From Microvirga sp. VF16 (GTDB lineage: Bacteria; Pseudomonadota; Alphaproteobacteria; Rhizobiales; Beijerinckiaceae), in assembly GCF_016864375.1 (NCBI RefSeq), contig NZ_CP069355.1, positions 1,339,019-1,403,018 on the forward strand: a stretch of DNA of 64,000 nt, given 5' to 3'. Shown here one piece after another: positions 44,380 through 53,446 of the stretch. Positions within the stretch are counted from its first letter, which is position 1; the number at the start of each line of letters is the position of its first letter. The notes under the pieces were generated by a model that worked only from the letters and a program-made list of their open reading frames with translations, ran no database searches and had not been told where the DNA came from. The position numbers were made by a program, and so were the translations under genes.

Positions 44380-44805
44380 ATGCTTAGGCAAACTGCAGCG
44401 ACATGCCTGTGCGGGGCGGTCAGGATTTCTTGTGGCATGCCGCTTGGACCGGGCACCTATTGCCATTGCGAAGACTGCCGCAAATCCACCGGCAGCGCCT
44501 TCAGCGTCGCCGTGCCATTCGAAGCGAGCGAGTTTCGTGTTCTTTCGGGCGAAACTGGCTCATTCACGAAGATTGCGGACAGCGGCAACGAATTGACGCG
44601 GTACTTCTGTTTGAAGTGTTGTTCTCCGCTGTATGGAACATCCCCTCAGCATCCGGGCCAGGTCTACGTGAAGGCTGGCGTTCTCGACGAGCAGTCGCTT
44701 GTTCGACCAACGCACCAAAGCTGGTGCCAATCCCAGGTGGAGTGGTCGGTGATTGACCCCGACCTGCCATCGTATCCCAAAGGCCGGCCCAGACAGGCCA
44801 AATGA
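44380..44805 (+). CDS. GFA/CENP-V-family zinc protein
   Basis: 141 residues. Cys-rich motifs CLCGAVRISC, YCHCEDCRKSTGSAFS and RYFCLKCCSPLYG are the two zinc sites of the GFA fold, first known from glutathione-dependent formaldehyde-activating enzyme. Most members, including this small type, are of unknown activity. It starts 63 bp after folE on the same strand. Confidence 0.85.
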   Translation: MLRQTAATCLCGAVRISCGMPLGPGTYCHCEDCRKSTGSAFSVAVPFEASEFRVLSGETGSFTKIADSGNELTRYFCLKCCSPLYGTSPQHPGQVYVKAGVLDEQSLVRPTHQSWCQSQVEWSVIDPDLPSYPKGRPRQAK

Positions 44806-45155
44806 GCAAAGGATGAGGGGTCGGTTTTCGTCACATCCCCAGTTCTATAACCGGCCTTACCCGAAATTCATCATCATCTTTGGCTCTCGTCTGGGAGAGG
44901 AGTTGTCGCGCTTGCTCCAAATCAAGTTGAGTATCAACTCCGCGAGGCTCGCTGTCGACGATGATGTGCATGTCATGCTCCAACGCGCGAAGCTGTTCCT
45001 GGCTCTCTCGGACTTCAACAGTGCCTCTTGGGAGACCGACAAAGCACTCCAGCGCTGCGGCCGCCGCAGGTATAGAGACCGATGTGATGCAAGAGCATTG
45101 GCCCAGACACCATACCTGCGAATGGTTGCCCCGGGTTTCCGTTTGGCAACCGCGC
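44806..45155. other. Stretch with a coding-like minus-strand tail
   Basis: On the minus strand at about 45070-44831 an open frame reads VEVRESQEQLRALEHDMHII, then TQLDLEQARQLLSQTRAKDD and ends DEFRVRPVIELGM. Composition is like a real acidic helical protein, but no start with a ribosome site is seen and the upstream part does not look coding. Confidence 0.3.
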
Positions 45156-45344
45156 TTATCCTGACTCAGGTGGAGGCAGACGCCACCACCTGTCGATCCG
45201 ATTTTCCTGAGCAGGATCAAGCCGGATGTCGCGACGTTGATGATCATTGAGATTTGCAAGATCTCGCAAGACGCGCTGCCTCCGTCGGGAGCGCCATTCT
45301 CGGATCCAATGGCGCAGACCCTTGCCGACACGATAAAGGCTCAT
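45156..45344 (-). CDS. DUF1127-like small basic protein
   Basis: 62 residues: LYRVGKGLRHWIREWRSRRR then LRDLANLNDHQRRDIRLDPA. The pattern of a basic helix followed by a short L-x-DL-x-RDI-type motif is that of DUF1127 (YjiS-like) proteins, which bind RNA and modulate phosphate or stress responses in related bacteria. ATG 45344 has GGAAGG 9 bases upstream. Confidence 0.7.
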   Translation of the reverse strand: MSLYRVGKGLRHWIREWRSRRRQRVLRDLANLNDHQRRDIRLDPAQENRIDRWWRLPPPESG

Positions 45345-45528
45345 GCCAGTCCTTCCTCGCAGCCGTTGGTGGGCCAAACTGGCTGTTCTCTGAAGAGATG
45401 GATGACGACGTTCTCTGAAATTGGATCGGAAAGCCCAAGGTGGTGGACGGAGACACTCATCAGACCGAGAGCTCTTCCGGTCAGCATGAAGAAGCCATCA
45501 CCGGGGGGCTTGGATTCGGAGCCCTTTT

Positions 45529-45774
45529 TCATGCCGGCTCAAGATCCCGTATCTTTGCCGCCACAGGAACGTTCACCGTCAGGAGTGGCTCGGGATGAGA
45601 GTCTCTGATCCGCACGGAGATCCGACGGTGTCGGCCTTCTGCATCCTTTGCGCGTTCGGCGGCGGTCATGACAGCCTGCCGGCGCGCATCCGTCGGATGG
45701 ATCAGGTCCATTCCGTCTGGATCGACCGACCACGCGCCCTCATCGTAACGGATGTCAAAGTAGTAACGCGGCAT
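45529..45774 (-). CDS. DUF6894-type small protein 2
   Basis: 81 residues: PRYYFDIRYDEGAWSVDPDG, a helix with ARRQAVMTAAERAKDAEG and final strands ISVRIRDSHPEPLLTVNVPV. Paralogue of the gene at 43093. A GC-rich hairpin lies 30 bp upstream in its leader. Confidence 0.75.
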   Translation of the reverse strand: MPRYYFDIRYDEGAWSVDPDGMDLIHPTDARRQAVMTAAERAKDAEGRHRRISVRIRDSHPEPLLTVNVPVAAKIRDLEPA

Positions 45775-45803
45775 GGAAGCAGATCCGTTGGCTCAAAAGG
45801 GAA

Positions 45804-45827
45804 GGGGCCGCTGAGGAGCAGCGGCCC
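45804..45827 (-). promoter_or_regulatory. Leader hairpin before the second DUF6894 gene
   Basis: On the minus strand GGGCCGCT-N7-AGCGGCCC followed by CTTCCCTTTT, like an intrinsic terminator, 30 bp upstream of the start codon. Candidate attenuator; it could also be the terminator of an unseen upstream RNA. Confidence 0.5.
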
Positions 45828-46205
45828 AAGGTGCAGAGCAGAACGGCTCTGTTCCAGGGAACGGCCAGAGCTTCCTGGTCATCAAGCAAGGGCGTTATAC
45901 GAATGGCCGAGGTTGAGCAAGATCATGTCGTAAATGAAATCGGTTACAGTCCCTATATTGCGGGGTGGGCTTGGCTGCCATCTGGATAGGACGCAAAACC
46001 ACAGGCCGATAGCCGCCTGCTTGGACACCCTTTTGCTATGCTGACCTATGCCCGCATCGAACGCCACGCCATCGTTTGCCACCCACACTTACCTTGGCTC
46101 CCGCCGTCCGTTCCTTAACCTGTCAGGTCTTTTCCGAGGATGAACTGGCTCGGGTTCTGAAAGAGCTCGACCCCTAAGGCGGGGGTGAAAGCGCCAGCAA
46201 GAGCC
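45828..46205. other. Non-coding stretch of about 380 bp
   Basis: No gene supported. A plus-strand tail near 46100-46178 (QVFSEDELARVLKELD) is coding-like but lacks a start. Confidence 0.3.
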
Positions 46206-46559
46206 TCATCGGCGTCGTCCCGCCCGCGGCCTACGGCCGAGCGAGCAGATGCTCGAGGATGGGGAAGAAGTCCCGTTCACGTGCGCCTTTAGCATTGGGG
46301 AGGCGCTGAAGGTGATCGACTGGCAAGGTTCGATAGACACCGCCACGCCTGTCTTGGGATTGCGTCCGATCCGCTCGCCCTTGTTGCGCACGGTAATGAC
46401 GCCAAAGCCTGACAGCTTCACGCTCTCGCCTGTCGCAAGAGTGGCGGATATCTCATCACGCACTTGCTCGACCAAATCAGCCGACTCTGCCCGCGAGAGG
46501 CCTACTTTACGGAACACGGCATCGGCTAAATCCGCCCTGATGATGTTCTTGCCTGCCAT
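46206..46559 (-). CDS. IHF-alpha/HU-family DNA-bending protein, with extended tail
   Basis: 117 residues. KNIIRADLADAVFRKVGLSR, LVEQVRDEISATLATGESVK and LSGFGVITVRNKGERIGRNP followed by KTGVAVSIEPCQSITFSASP. The DNA-intercalating Pro region RNPKTG is present. Usual IHF-alpha is about 100 residues; here the last 25 are Ser/Arg-rich (SSPSSSICSLGRRPRAGRRR). ATG 46559 has GGAGGGG upstream. Probably an accessory paralogue of the housekeeping ihfA, as it stands away from pheT-type neighbours. Confidence 0.88.
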   Translation of the reverse strand: MAGKNIIRADLADAVFRKVGLSRAESADLVEQVRDEISATLATGESVKLSGFGVITVRNKGERIGRNPKTGVAVSIEPCQSITFSASPMLKAHVNGTSSPSSSICSLGRRPRAGRRR

Positions 46560-46590
46560 GAACCCCTCCGCGTGTCTCACCTGCATCATG

Positions 46591-46640
46591 AAAAAGGCCG
46601 CGGTTGCCAGCGACCACGGGGCAGAGGAAAGGGCCTCTGC
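46591..46640 (-). promoter_or_regulatory. Leader hairpins before the IHF-like gene
   Basis: On the minus strand GCAGAGG-N6-CCTCTGC is followed by GGTCGCT-GGCA-ACCGCGGCC and TTTTTC, then the ribosome site of the IHF-like gene 25 bp on. The second hairpin shares GCTGGCAAC with the one before the IHF-like remnant at 26306. Confidence 0.45.
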
Positions 46641-46823
46641 GGGATACGAAACCGCAGGTAGAGACGGCTCGCGGCACGCGCCATTACAGGAAGAACCGTT
46701 CGGTTAATATGAAATTGCGTCAAAGGCCGCATGCGCGCAACGCATGAATAAAGTCTTTTCAGAACGAGCTATCTGCGTAGCATAAGAAGACTCTCCCTCT
46801 CTCGGTCTTTGTGATAGGCACCG

Positions 46824-47237
46824 ATGAATCAGGACGAAATCGAGGCTGTCGCGGCCGAGCTTGCTCGTGCCAGCGGAGTTCCCTGGCCTTCAGGACAGCA
46901 GAGTGGCCCCCGGCAAATGGTCATGGGCCGTTTCCGAGACCGCGCTCGCCTCGCTATTGGTGCCATCGAACGTATCAGAGCAAACAAGCACGGCGCCACT
47001 CCTGACCTAGCCGGAGCCGAACATCTTGGACCAACCGCAGCAACCAGCCCTGACTCCGACCCGCCGGATGTTGTCTCGGTTGGAAGTTTGGTTGTGTACC
47101 GCCCTCCCGGAGACCGAAGGTCCCTCCTATGTCGCATTGAGAAGGTTGCTGGGAACCGCGCATACCTCGTTCCTGAGCTTCCTGCGGCCCCAGGTTGGGT
47201 GGATCTCGAAAGCCTTTCGCCTGAAGGCCTCCCGTAA
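46824..47237 (+). CDS. Hypothetical protein
   Basis: 137 residues. N-terminal helical part (QDEIEAVAAELARASGVPWP; RARLAIGAIERIRANK) and C-terminal beta part (VVSVGSLVVYRPPGDRRSLL; AGNRAYLVPELPAAPGWVDL) that looks like a small barrel. No family recognised. AT-rich DNA upstream (46690-46800) could hold its promoter. Confidence 0.65.
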   Translation: MNQDEIEAVAAELARASGVPWPSGQQSGPRQMVMGRFRDRARLAIGAIERIRANKHGATPDLAGAEHLGPTAATSPDSDPPDVVSVGSLVVYRPPGDRRSLLCRIEKVAGNRAYLVPELPAAPGWVDLESLSPEGLP

Positions 47238-47523
47238 GGAGCGGAGACGGTGGCCCCAACCACGGGCAAATCGGAGGTTGTTGGCGGTGTCAGCGCCATA
47301 GCGGCGCTAAAAAAGCTTCTCTTTGAAGGTCGAGCTTCAAATGCTCTTTCACGGCATACTTCACGTAGGCCATAGCAATGTCCTTGATCGCCTCGCTGTC
47401 CAATTTCCGACTGCACCGTTCTCGCGGCTCAACGCCATCCTGATCCTTGGTCAAGGAGGTCCGCAACGTGGGATTAGTGAAGGATTTTTAACAGCTCATG
47501 CCGTTCCTCGTCTCCAGGTCAAC
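47238..47523. other. Non-coding stretch of about 290 bp
   Basis: No gene, repeat or RNA recognised. Confidence 0.4.
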
Positions 47524-47826
47524 TTACTTGCTCACGGGCCTCTCAGACGGCGACCGAGTTGTCCTCGTCTTCAATTTGCGCAGGACGGATTTGATATGGT
47601 CCTTGACGGCAGCCTCGTCGATTTCCAGCAGGTCTGCAACGGCGGCCGCTCTTTTCCCGGCAGCCAGATGCGTTATGACCTCAGCTTCTTCCAGCGATAG
47701 ACTGGAGGAGACAGCGCATCGGTCGTCGTTCGCTGGCTTCGGATAGGAAACCTGAGATGAACTGTACGCCGCTTCGATAATGCTACCGGCTGGTTCGCTC
47801 CGGCGCCGAATGATCTTTGTGGTCAT
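47524..47826 (-). CDS. Small LuxR/GerE-type helix-turn-helix protein
   Basis: 100 residues from ATG 47826 (AGGGGG upstream). Basic N-terminus, then a GerE-like fold: SLEEAEVITHLAAGKRAAAV, LLEIDEAAVKDHIKSVLRKL. No receiver or sensor domain. Free-standing GerE domains like this are known; whether it binds DNA is inferred from fold only. Confidence 0.7.
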   Translation of the reverse strand: MTTKIIRRRSEPAGSIIEAAYSSSQVSYPKPANDDRCAVSSSLSLEEAEVITHLAAGKRAAAVADLLEIDEAAVKDHIKSVLRKLKTRTTRSPSERPVSK

Positions 47827-47953
47827 CGCGGATGCCCCCTGCAACGCATTAACCCTAGGGCCTTTTAGCTGATCAGGCGCGGGAATACTTTGCGGTTTGC
47901 CTCAGGCTTTGCACCGTTTATCTCACGCGCGGGATCAAAGGAGGTAGGATTCA

Positions 47954-49003
47954 TCACACCCGGAGGTAGCGGATCCATTCTGCCAGGATGAGCTGACCCG
48001 ATCCGTTCGAGCCAGGCTGGAGATGTTTGATCGTCCGATGAGCCAAAGCACCCTCGGCCCGAGCCTCCCGGGGTGACAGATCGAACATACCGCGGAACGT
48101 CCGGCTGAAGGCGGTGTCGTTGTTGAAGCCCCAGGAGTAGGCAATGTCAGCAATGGAGCGGTGGGCATGGGCTGGCGACGTGATTTCGCTGAAGCAGCGG
48201 AGCATGCGCCGTGCTCGAATGAATGCCGCTAATCCGCCCAACGGTTCGAACATGCGGCTCAACGTGGCTCGTGACAGGCGGAACTCACGGGCGATCCTGT
48301 CCACCGTCAGGGACGGATCCGCCAGATTGTTGTCGATATAGCGCTTGATCGTCAGAATCAGCGCCGCGCGTTTGGCCACGGTTGTGGTCTCGTGAGCGTC
48401 TCCCGCCGGGCCGAAGCAGCCTGCAACAAGGTGGGCCGTTGCATCGCAGATGCGAGCTCCTTCGTCTGAGGTGAAGGAGTTCGCAGCCTCATAGATCGTG
48501 CTCAGATAAGTGGTCAGCAGGTGGCCGAGAGCTGATTGACCCGACAGCACAAGGCCATGGAGCCCGTCAGGATTCCTCACCAAAGGCGCCAGCACCGATC
48601 GTGGCACGACAAGACTGAGGTTTTGAAAGGTCGCGGCTCGCGTGTGCAGGGTCCGGGCCATATCTAGGATGCTGAGGTCGCCGGGACGGACATGCACCGC
48701 CCGGCCCTCTGCATCTCCCGCATAGCCGCCGACGGGATAAAGCTGCACGAGGTAATGATCGACACCGCTGCGCGCGATAGTCACCGCAGAGCGGCGGAAC
48801 TCCTGGGCGCTTGCTGCCACGCTGCCAAGAAGCAGCGGACCAAGGTGGTAGCTCTCGATTTTGACCTGGAACGAACCGACGGCGTATTGATCCGCGACCG
48901 CTACGTCAAACAGTGGCGAGACAATACTGCGCCATGTCCAGTATGCCTCCTCCGGGGCGGACACCGAAGAACCATCGAAAGAAAAGGATGGCAGATTGGA
49001 CAT
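47954..49003 (-). CDS. AraC-family transcription regulator
   Basis: 349 residues. N-terminal cupin-like domain of the AraC_binding_2 type (HYLVQLYPVGGYAGDAEGRA; VRPGDLSILDMARTLHTRAA) and the double helix-turn-helix at the C-terminus (LTVDRIAREFRLSRATLSRM; SIADIAYSWGFNNDTAFSRT). ATG 49003 is preferred to the TTG at 49039. No catabolic gene is next to it, so the target is unknown. Confidence 0.9.
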   Translation of the reverse strand: MSNLPSFSFDGSSVSAPEEAYWTWRSIVSPLFDVAVADQYAVGSFQVKIESYHLGPLLLGSVAASAQEFRRSAVTIARSGVDHYLVQLYPVGGYAGDAEGRAVHVRPGDLSILDMARTLHTRAATFQNLSLVVPRSVLAPLVRNPDGLHGLVLSGQSALGHLLTTYLSTIYEAANSFTSDEGARICDATAHLVAGCFGPAGDAHETTTVAKRAALILTIKRYIDNNLADPSLTVDRIAREFRLSRATLSRMFEPLGGLAAFIRARRMLRCFSEITSPAHAHRSIADIAYSWGFNNDTAFSRTFRGMFDLSPREARAEGALAHRTIKHLQPGSNGSGQLILAEWIRYLRV

Positions 49004-49436
49004 GAAGGGTTCAGGCGCCTCGCACACGGGCCGCGTCAATTGTGAACCAAGAAGATTAGCAGATCGACAGGGGAAGAATAGGAGTTATTTCTCGTTTCGG
49101 ACGAGCATATCTTTACCTGGCCGACGATGCTTCATGCTCGCTTTGCTTCGGCGATCTTCTGATGGAAACCATCATGGGGGCGGGGAAGGGGCGATCAGAA
49201 TTCCCCTCAGCCCTCCATGGCACCGGCTGCCGGTTGCTCGCGCTTGTCCCCGTACAATTCTGCAGGGTGGGCCACTCCTCGTCCCGGGCTTTAGGAGGTG
49301 CCAGTGAAACCAAGGCGCGGTATCGATCGCACGTTGCGCGCGAGGCGATCGTCATCAAACTGTCATAGAAACTTCACTGTTGTTTGAATGCCGAGGCGGC
49401 TAATAACAGGCCGTACTGCATCAAGGGGAGGGCCCT
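49004..49436. other. Non-coding stretch of about 430 bp
   Basis: No gene recognised. Likely holds the promoters of the AraC gene (leftward) and the hypothetical gene at 49437 (rightward). Confidence 0.4.
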
Positions 49437-49772
49437 ATGGCGAAGAAGTCGAAGATCGTTGGTGATGAGTTGGCGCTGACAGCGAAGGCCATCCGACGCG
49501 CCGAAAAACTGGAGCGGACACTGACCAAGCTGGTGGTGCTGCGGGCGCCAGGTGGCGCGGCTGAGGCCTTTCTGAAATCAGTCCAAAAGGGATTGGAGCG
49601 GCTTCGAAGAGATGAAGGCGCTGAAGCAAGCGAGACAGCGCGCACAACGGGACAGGCGACATCTGACTTGGCGGGACCGGCTCCAGCAGAAAATCCTTCA
49701 AAGCCCCGGAGCCGGCGTCGTGCTCAGAAGCCGGTGATTGCCGAACTGCAAGCCGAGATTGATAGGGCCTGA
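49437..49772 (+). CDS. Hypothetical lysine/alanine-rich protein
   Basis: 111 residues, basic start (AKKSKIVGDELALTAKAIRR), central helix (LTKLVVLRAPGGAAEAFLKS) and a low-complexity Pro/Ser/Arg tail. GGGAGGG lies 7 bases upstream of the ATG. Composition recalls histone H1-like or polymer-granule-associated small proteins; no firm family. Confidence 0.6.
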   Translation: MAKKSKIVGDELALTAKAIRRAEKLERTLTKLVVLRAPGGAAEAFLKSVQKGLERLRRDEGAEASETARTTGQATSDLAGPAPAENPSKPRSRRRAQKPVIAELQAEIDRA

Positions 49773-50361
49773 TCTCGTCCTGCAGGCTCGGCCGGCGGAT
49801 GGTTTTGCTTGAGCGCTCCGGATATGGGTAGCGTCCGAGGGCTCGTATCGAGATCACGGACGTTGATCATCCTCTTGATCCGCCGGCTCCCGCACTTCGA
49901 GCACTGGAGCCGGAGCGCCGGTAGGAGGAGCGCCCGAGCCAACACGAGAACCTGTCCTGTCCCCACTATCGAAAGAGACCATCAGCCATCTGACAGGCAA
50001 TTTTCCTTCGGGCAGATGCCGTTGAGCGAGCGATCAACCGCGAATTAAACATCCAGTTACTGTGGCTTTGCCAACACAGCGACAGAATTCGGTCAAAAAT
50101 AAAATTCCGTAAACGATTACATAAGCGAGATGGGATTTCCGCTTGCGTCGCTTGAGGGTAAGTGCCTTGCGGGGCCCGTGCCGCATGGCCGCAACTCTGA
50201 GGAGTATCGCTCCTCCTTCCAACTCGGACTGCTGACAATGGCAACCCTTTTTTGAACTGCCTGGAGTGTGTTGATGGAGCTCGAGGAAGTGGCGGATCGG
50301 CAGCCGAAGGCCACACCTTTGGATCATCAAGGTTTTGAGTTCACGAGCGACGCGCCATCCG
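49773..50361. other. Non-coding stretch of about 590 bp
   Basis: No gene supported. AT-rich around 50040-50130, which may be a promoter for the pair of small genes to the right. Confidence 0.4.
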
Positions 50362-50574
50362 ATGCCTGATCCGACCTATCCTCAACTAACCGACATCCTC
50401 GAGCACCGGGGCTATCAGATCCGGCTGAGCCTTGTCGGGACAGAGTGGATGGCGTTCGTAGCACGGCCCAAGCAGCGCCCAACCCTGATGCTGGCTCCGG
50501 ATCGTGAGGCTGTGATTGGTATGGCCCACGAGTGGATCGAGGTACAGGTCCCATCCGCTGGGGAATCCACATGA
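50362..50574 (+). CDS. Small hypothetical protein, first of a coupled pair
   Basis: 70 residues: PDPTYPQLTDILEHRGYQIR, LSLVGTEWMAFVARPKQRPT and APDREAVIGMAHEWIEVQV. Beta-rich first half with Trp/Arg pattern and helical end. Overlaps the next gene by 4 bases (ATGA). Confidence 0.6.
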   Translation: MPDPTYPQLTDILEHRGYQIRLSLVGTEWMAFVARPKQRPTLMLAPDREAVIGMAHEWIEVQVPSAGEST

Positions 50575-50840
50575 CCTATAGCCTCATCCAGCTCGCACCC
50601 GGCGCCTACGACCTTCTCCTCAAGGGCGAGATCGTCGGGAGCGTTGTGCGCAGCGGGGCGCGCCGCAGCGATACGCTCTGGACGGCCGAACTGATTGAAG
50701 ATCTGCCCGAGAGCAAGCGGCCGGCTCCCTTCGCCGAGATTGAGCATTCCTTTGGTACACTTCGGGAGTTGTGCGAGTGGCTCGCTTTTCCGGAGATCAA
50801 GAGCAACTTCGGGCTGAGCGCAGTAGCCCGAAGCTCCTGA
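50571..50840 (+). CDS. Small hypothetical protein, second of a coupled pair
   Basis: 89 residues: TYSLIQLAPGAYDLLLKGEI, VGSVVRSGARRSDTLWTAEL, IEDLPESKRPAPFAEIEHSF and GTLRELCEWL. Its plan (GEIVGSVVR, then WTAEL, a short Pro-rich turn and a C-terminal helix with TLRELCEWL) recalls the first protein, so the two may be distant paralogues. No family recognised. Confidence 0.6.
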   Translation: MTYSLIQLAPGAYDLLLKGEIVGSVVRSGARRSDTLWTAELIEDLPESKRPAPFAEIEHSFGTLRELCEWLAFPEIKSNFGLSAVARSS

Positions 50841-50990
50841 GTAGCATGCATTGACCTGCCCGTCGTCGGACCAAACGCTGACGGGATGGCTGCCGAACTC
50901 GGAGGCGACTAGGGGCCAACAGAGTGAGCCTGGAAGGGCCTTGCTCGTGCAAGACGGATATCTAATTAGCCAAGTTGAATGGAAGCGCCC

Positions 50991-51173
50991 ATGTCCGAAT
51001 GCGATATTGCTGATCGGCTTAGAGCTGCATTAGACCGTGACGGGGAACTTGCCCTAGGGGAGATCAAGACCCTCCTGATCGAGGCTGGCGAGACGATCGA
51101 ATTCCTTCGGTCCCTGTTGGAGCCATTGGAGGAGGTCGGGGTAGAGCGTTTGGCGCCCAAGGGCAACGCTTAG
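50991..51173 (+). CDS. Small helical hypothetical protein
   Basis: 60 residues, acidic and helical: ECDIADRLRAALDRDGELAL, IKTLLIEAGETIEFLRSLLE. GGAAG upstream of ATG 50991. No family recognised. Confidence 0.5.
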   Translation: MSECDIADRLRAALDRDGELALGEIKTLLIEAGETIEFLRSLLEPLEEVGVERLAPKGNA

Positions 51174-51267
51174 GCCATAGCCGAGCCCGCTCCTGCAATG
51201 AAGGTGGCGTGATCCTCAATCCAGACACGACAACATCGCCCCTGTATCAGATATGAGGCACGCGAGC

Positions 51268-52152
51268 TAGATCCGCGCCGGCGCCCGCAAACTCTTGGCC
51301 CAGGCCATCGAGAGCGAGGCCGAGGCTTTCTCGCCAGCATGCGCGATCTCTAGCTGCCGGACGAACGTGAGCGCCTGGTTCGGCACGGCCATGGGCCGGA
51401 GCGGGCCATCCAGACTGGCATCGGCCCGGTTGAGGTAAGCCGGGTCAAGATTCGCGATCGCGGCGCCACTGGCGAGGATCGGATCCGCTTCACCTCCGCC
51501 CTCCTGCCGAAATGGGCCCGGCGGACGAAGAGCTTGGATGCGCTGCTGCCGATCCTCTACCTGCGCGGGCTCTCGACCGGTGACTTCCAGGAGGCGCTCG
51601 CGGCGCTTCTCGGCAAGGATGCGCCTAACCTCTCGCCCGCAGCGATCACCCGACTGACCGGCGAATGGCAGGGCGAATACGAGCAGTGGCAGGCCCGCGA
51701 TCTCGGCGCGGCACGACGTCTATGTCTGGGCCGACGGGGTCTATCTCTAGGCCCGGATGGCGGATCAGGCTGAGTGCATCCTGGTGCTGATCGGCGCCAC
51801 CCCGGAAGGCAGGAAGGAGCTGGTCGGCTTCCAGGCCGGCGTGCGCGAGAGCGCCCAAAGCTGGCGCGAGCTTCTGGTCGAGATTCTGCGAACCACCAAT
51901 CCAATTGAGAGCGTGTTCGCCACGGTGCGGCATCGCACGGTGCGCACCAAGGGCTCGCTGTCGCCGACCACCGCCCGGCTGATGGTGTTCAAGCTCATCA
52001 TGGCGGCCGCGAAGAGCTGGTGTCGGTTGATGGGCGAAAACCAGTTGCCGAAGGTGATCGCTAATTTAGAACAAATTGCTCTGCAGCCCTATCCTATAGA
52101 AAGAACATTCCTTCTTGAAGTAGTGACCATTTGTCGAGAGCGCTGTAGCTAG
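51268..52152 (+). mobile_element. IS256-family transposase relic with internal deletion
   Basis: Starts ARKLLAQAIESEAEAFLASM, has a TAG near 51352, then IQTGIGPVEVSRVKIRDRGA, SLDALLPILYLRGLSTGDFQ and AALLGKDAPNLSPAAITRLT. After a frameshift comes LVLIGATPEGRKELVGFQAG, which jumps straight from SWRELLVEI to LRTTNPIESVFATVRHRTVR, so about 130 residues of the core are deleted. Ends LMGENQLPKVI. Differs from the relic at 25783, so it is a separate element. Confidence 0.88.
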
Positions 52153-52362
52153 GATCGGGGAGTAGTCAAAAGCTGGTAAGAAGTAACGCCCACCAAAGGC
52201 CGTCATAGAAATAAGGCCAACGGAACTTGCGTTTCATCGTACCAAACGCGTTTCCGGAATGAACATCTCCCCAGCTCAATCATTGATGAAATGGCGCAGA
52301 TGAGCGGGAAACAATGATGTCGGAGCGGCATCACGACCGTCGCTCGAAAGGGTGCTGATCGA

Positions 52363-52621
52363 TCAGTTGGCGGAGCGGCGCAAGAGGTGACGATACCCGG
52401 TATGGGTCATCCACTGCGCGCGCCAGGTGGCTGTCATGGACCCGCTGAGCGCGGTCCGGCTCGCGCGCGGGATCGATCCCGAACAGCACCGCGACGGCTT
52501 CCTGCCAGTCCGCGCCGTCAGCGGCTGCGTCGAGCAGGCGCATATAAAGCTTGATGTGAGCCCGGTCATAGTCGGTGAGTTCACCAACCGTTGGGGCGGC
52601 ATCGTCAAAGGACGCAATCAT
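52363..52621 (-). pseudogene. DUF2285-type protein, frameshifted near the end
   Basis: Reads TDYDRAHIKLYMRLLDAAAD, then WQEAVAVLFGIDPAREPDRA and VHDSHLARA, the small DUF2285 domain common in rhizobial integrative elements. At about 52415 the frame shifts; the other frame gives the expected end QWMTHTGYRHLLRRSAN. One-base lesion. Its 5' start ATG 52621 may be original. Confidence 0.7.
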
Positions 52622-52741
52622 GAGCGGCCGTCACTTCTTCCCACGACGCGGCTGGGGCATCGTCTTACACAAGGAACGTGACCAACGCGCGAAGGTGCGA
52701 GGGCGGTTCCGGGGGGAATTTGGCTTTGCATGGACAGTCGA

Positions 52742-52885
52742 TCAGCGCCTCTTATCATCAGTGTCATTGACCAGCAGTACTCCTCGACCGCGCTCGGTGG
52801 ACAGAAAGACAATGCCGGCTGCTTCGAGGGCGCGTCGTACCTGATCGCGCGTGCGGCCCGCAATTGTCAGGAGGTGATTATGCAT
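52742..52885 (-). CDS. Very small hypothetical protein
   Basis: 47 residues: HNHLLTIAGRTRDQVRRALE, AAGIVFLSTERGRGVLLVND. GGGAAG lies 9 bases upstream of ATG 52885. Looks like a compact alpha-beta unit; no family recognised. Confidence 0.4.
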   Translation of the reverse strand: MHNHLLTIAGRTRDQVRRALEAAGIVFLSTERGRGVLLVNDTDDKRR

Positions 52886-53446
52886 GATCACTTCCCACAC
52901 GGACCTACGCGCGCGCCAGAAGTCGCCAGAAGTATGGTTACGATAGTCGGGCCTGAACAACCCACAACTGGTTGGGGCAGACAGATTCTTTGTCGTTACG
53001 AAGCATCGTAAAATCCCAGCTCCTGGGAGCTGACCCGCTCAAACTTGGTGTTTTGCCATAGGATCCAAGCCGACGATGCCGAACTCCGGCGGATCTCTAC
53101 CGCAGCCATCTCGATCAGATCCTCGATTAGCGCCACGAGCTGTTTCGATTGATGGCCCTCTTCGACTGACACTGCTTCGATCAGATGCGGATTTCGCGGA
53201 TCGTGATCAGAGTTTGGACGCTTCTACCGGCCCCTCAGACGGCATGCCAAGGCGACGCCACCGCGCTTGGGGCTTTGTGTAGGGGAAGCTATGGCGGCCA
53301 CACCTGACCAGACAAATCAAGGTCATGCCGCGGCCGAACCAAGCATCATACGCGAACACGCACTCTGATAGGCGGTTCTAGGCTCTTGCTTTCCTCAAGC
53401 TTGCCCGCACAGACGGTGTCCATGTAGACATACGTCGCTTTGACGA
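52886..53446. other. Non-coding stretch of about 560 bp
   Basis: No gene, RNA or repeat recognised. Confidence 0.4.
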
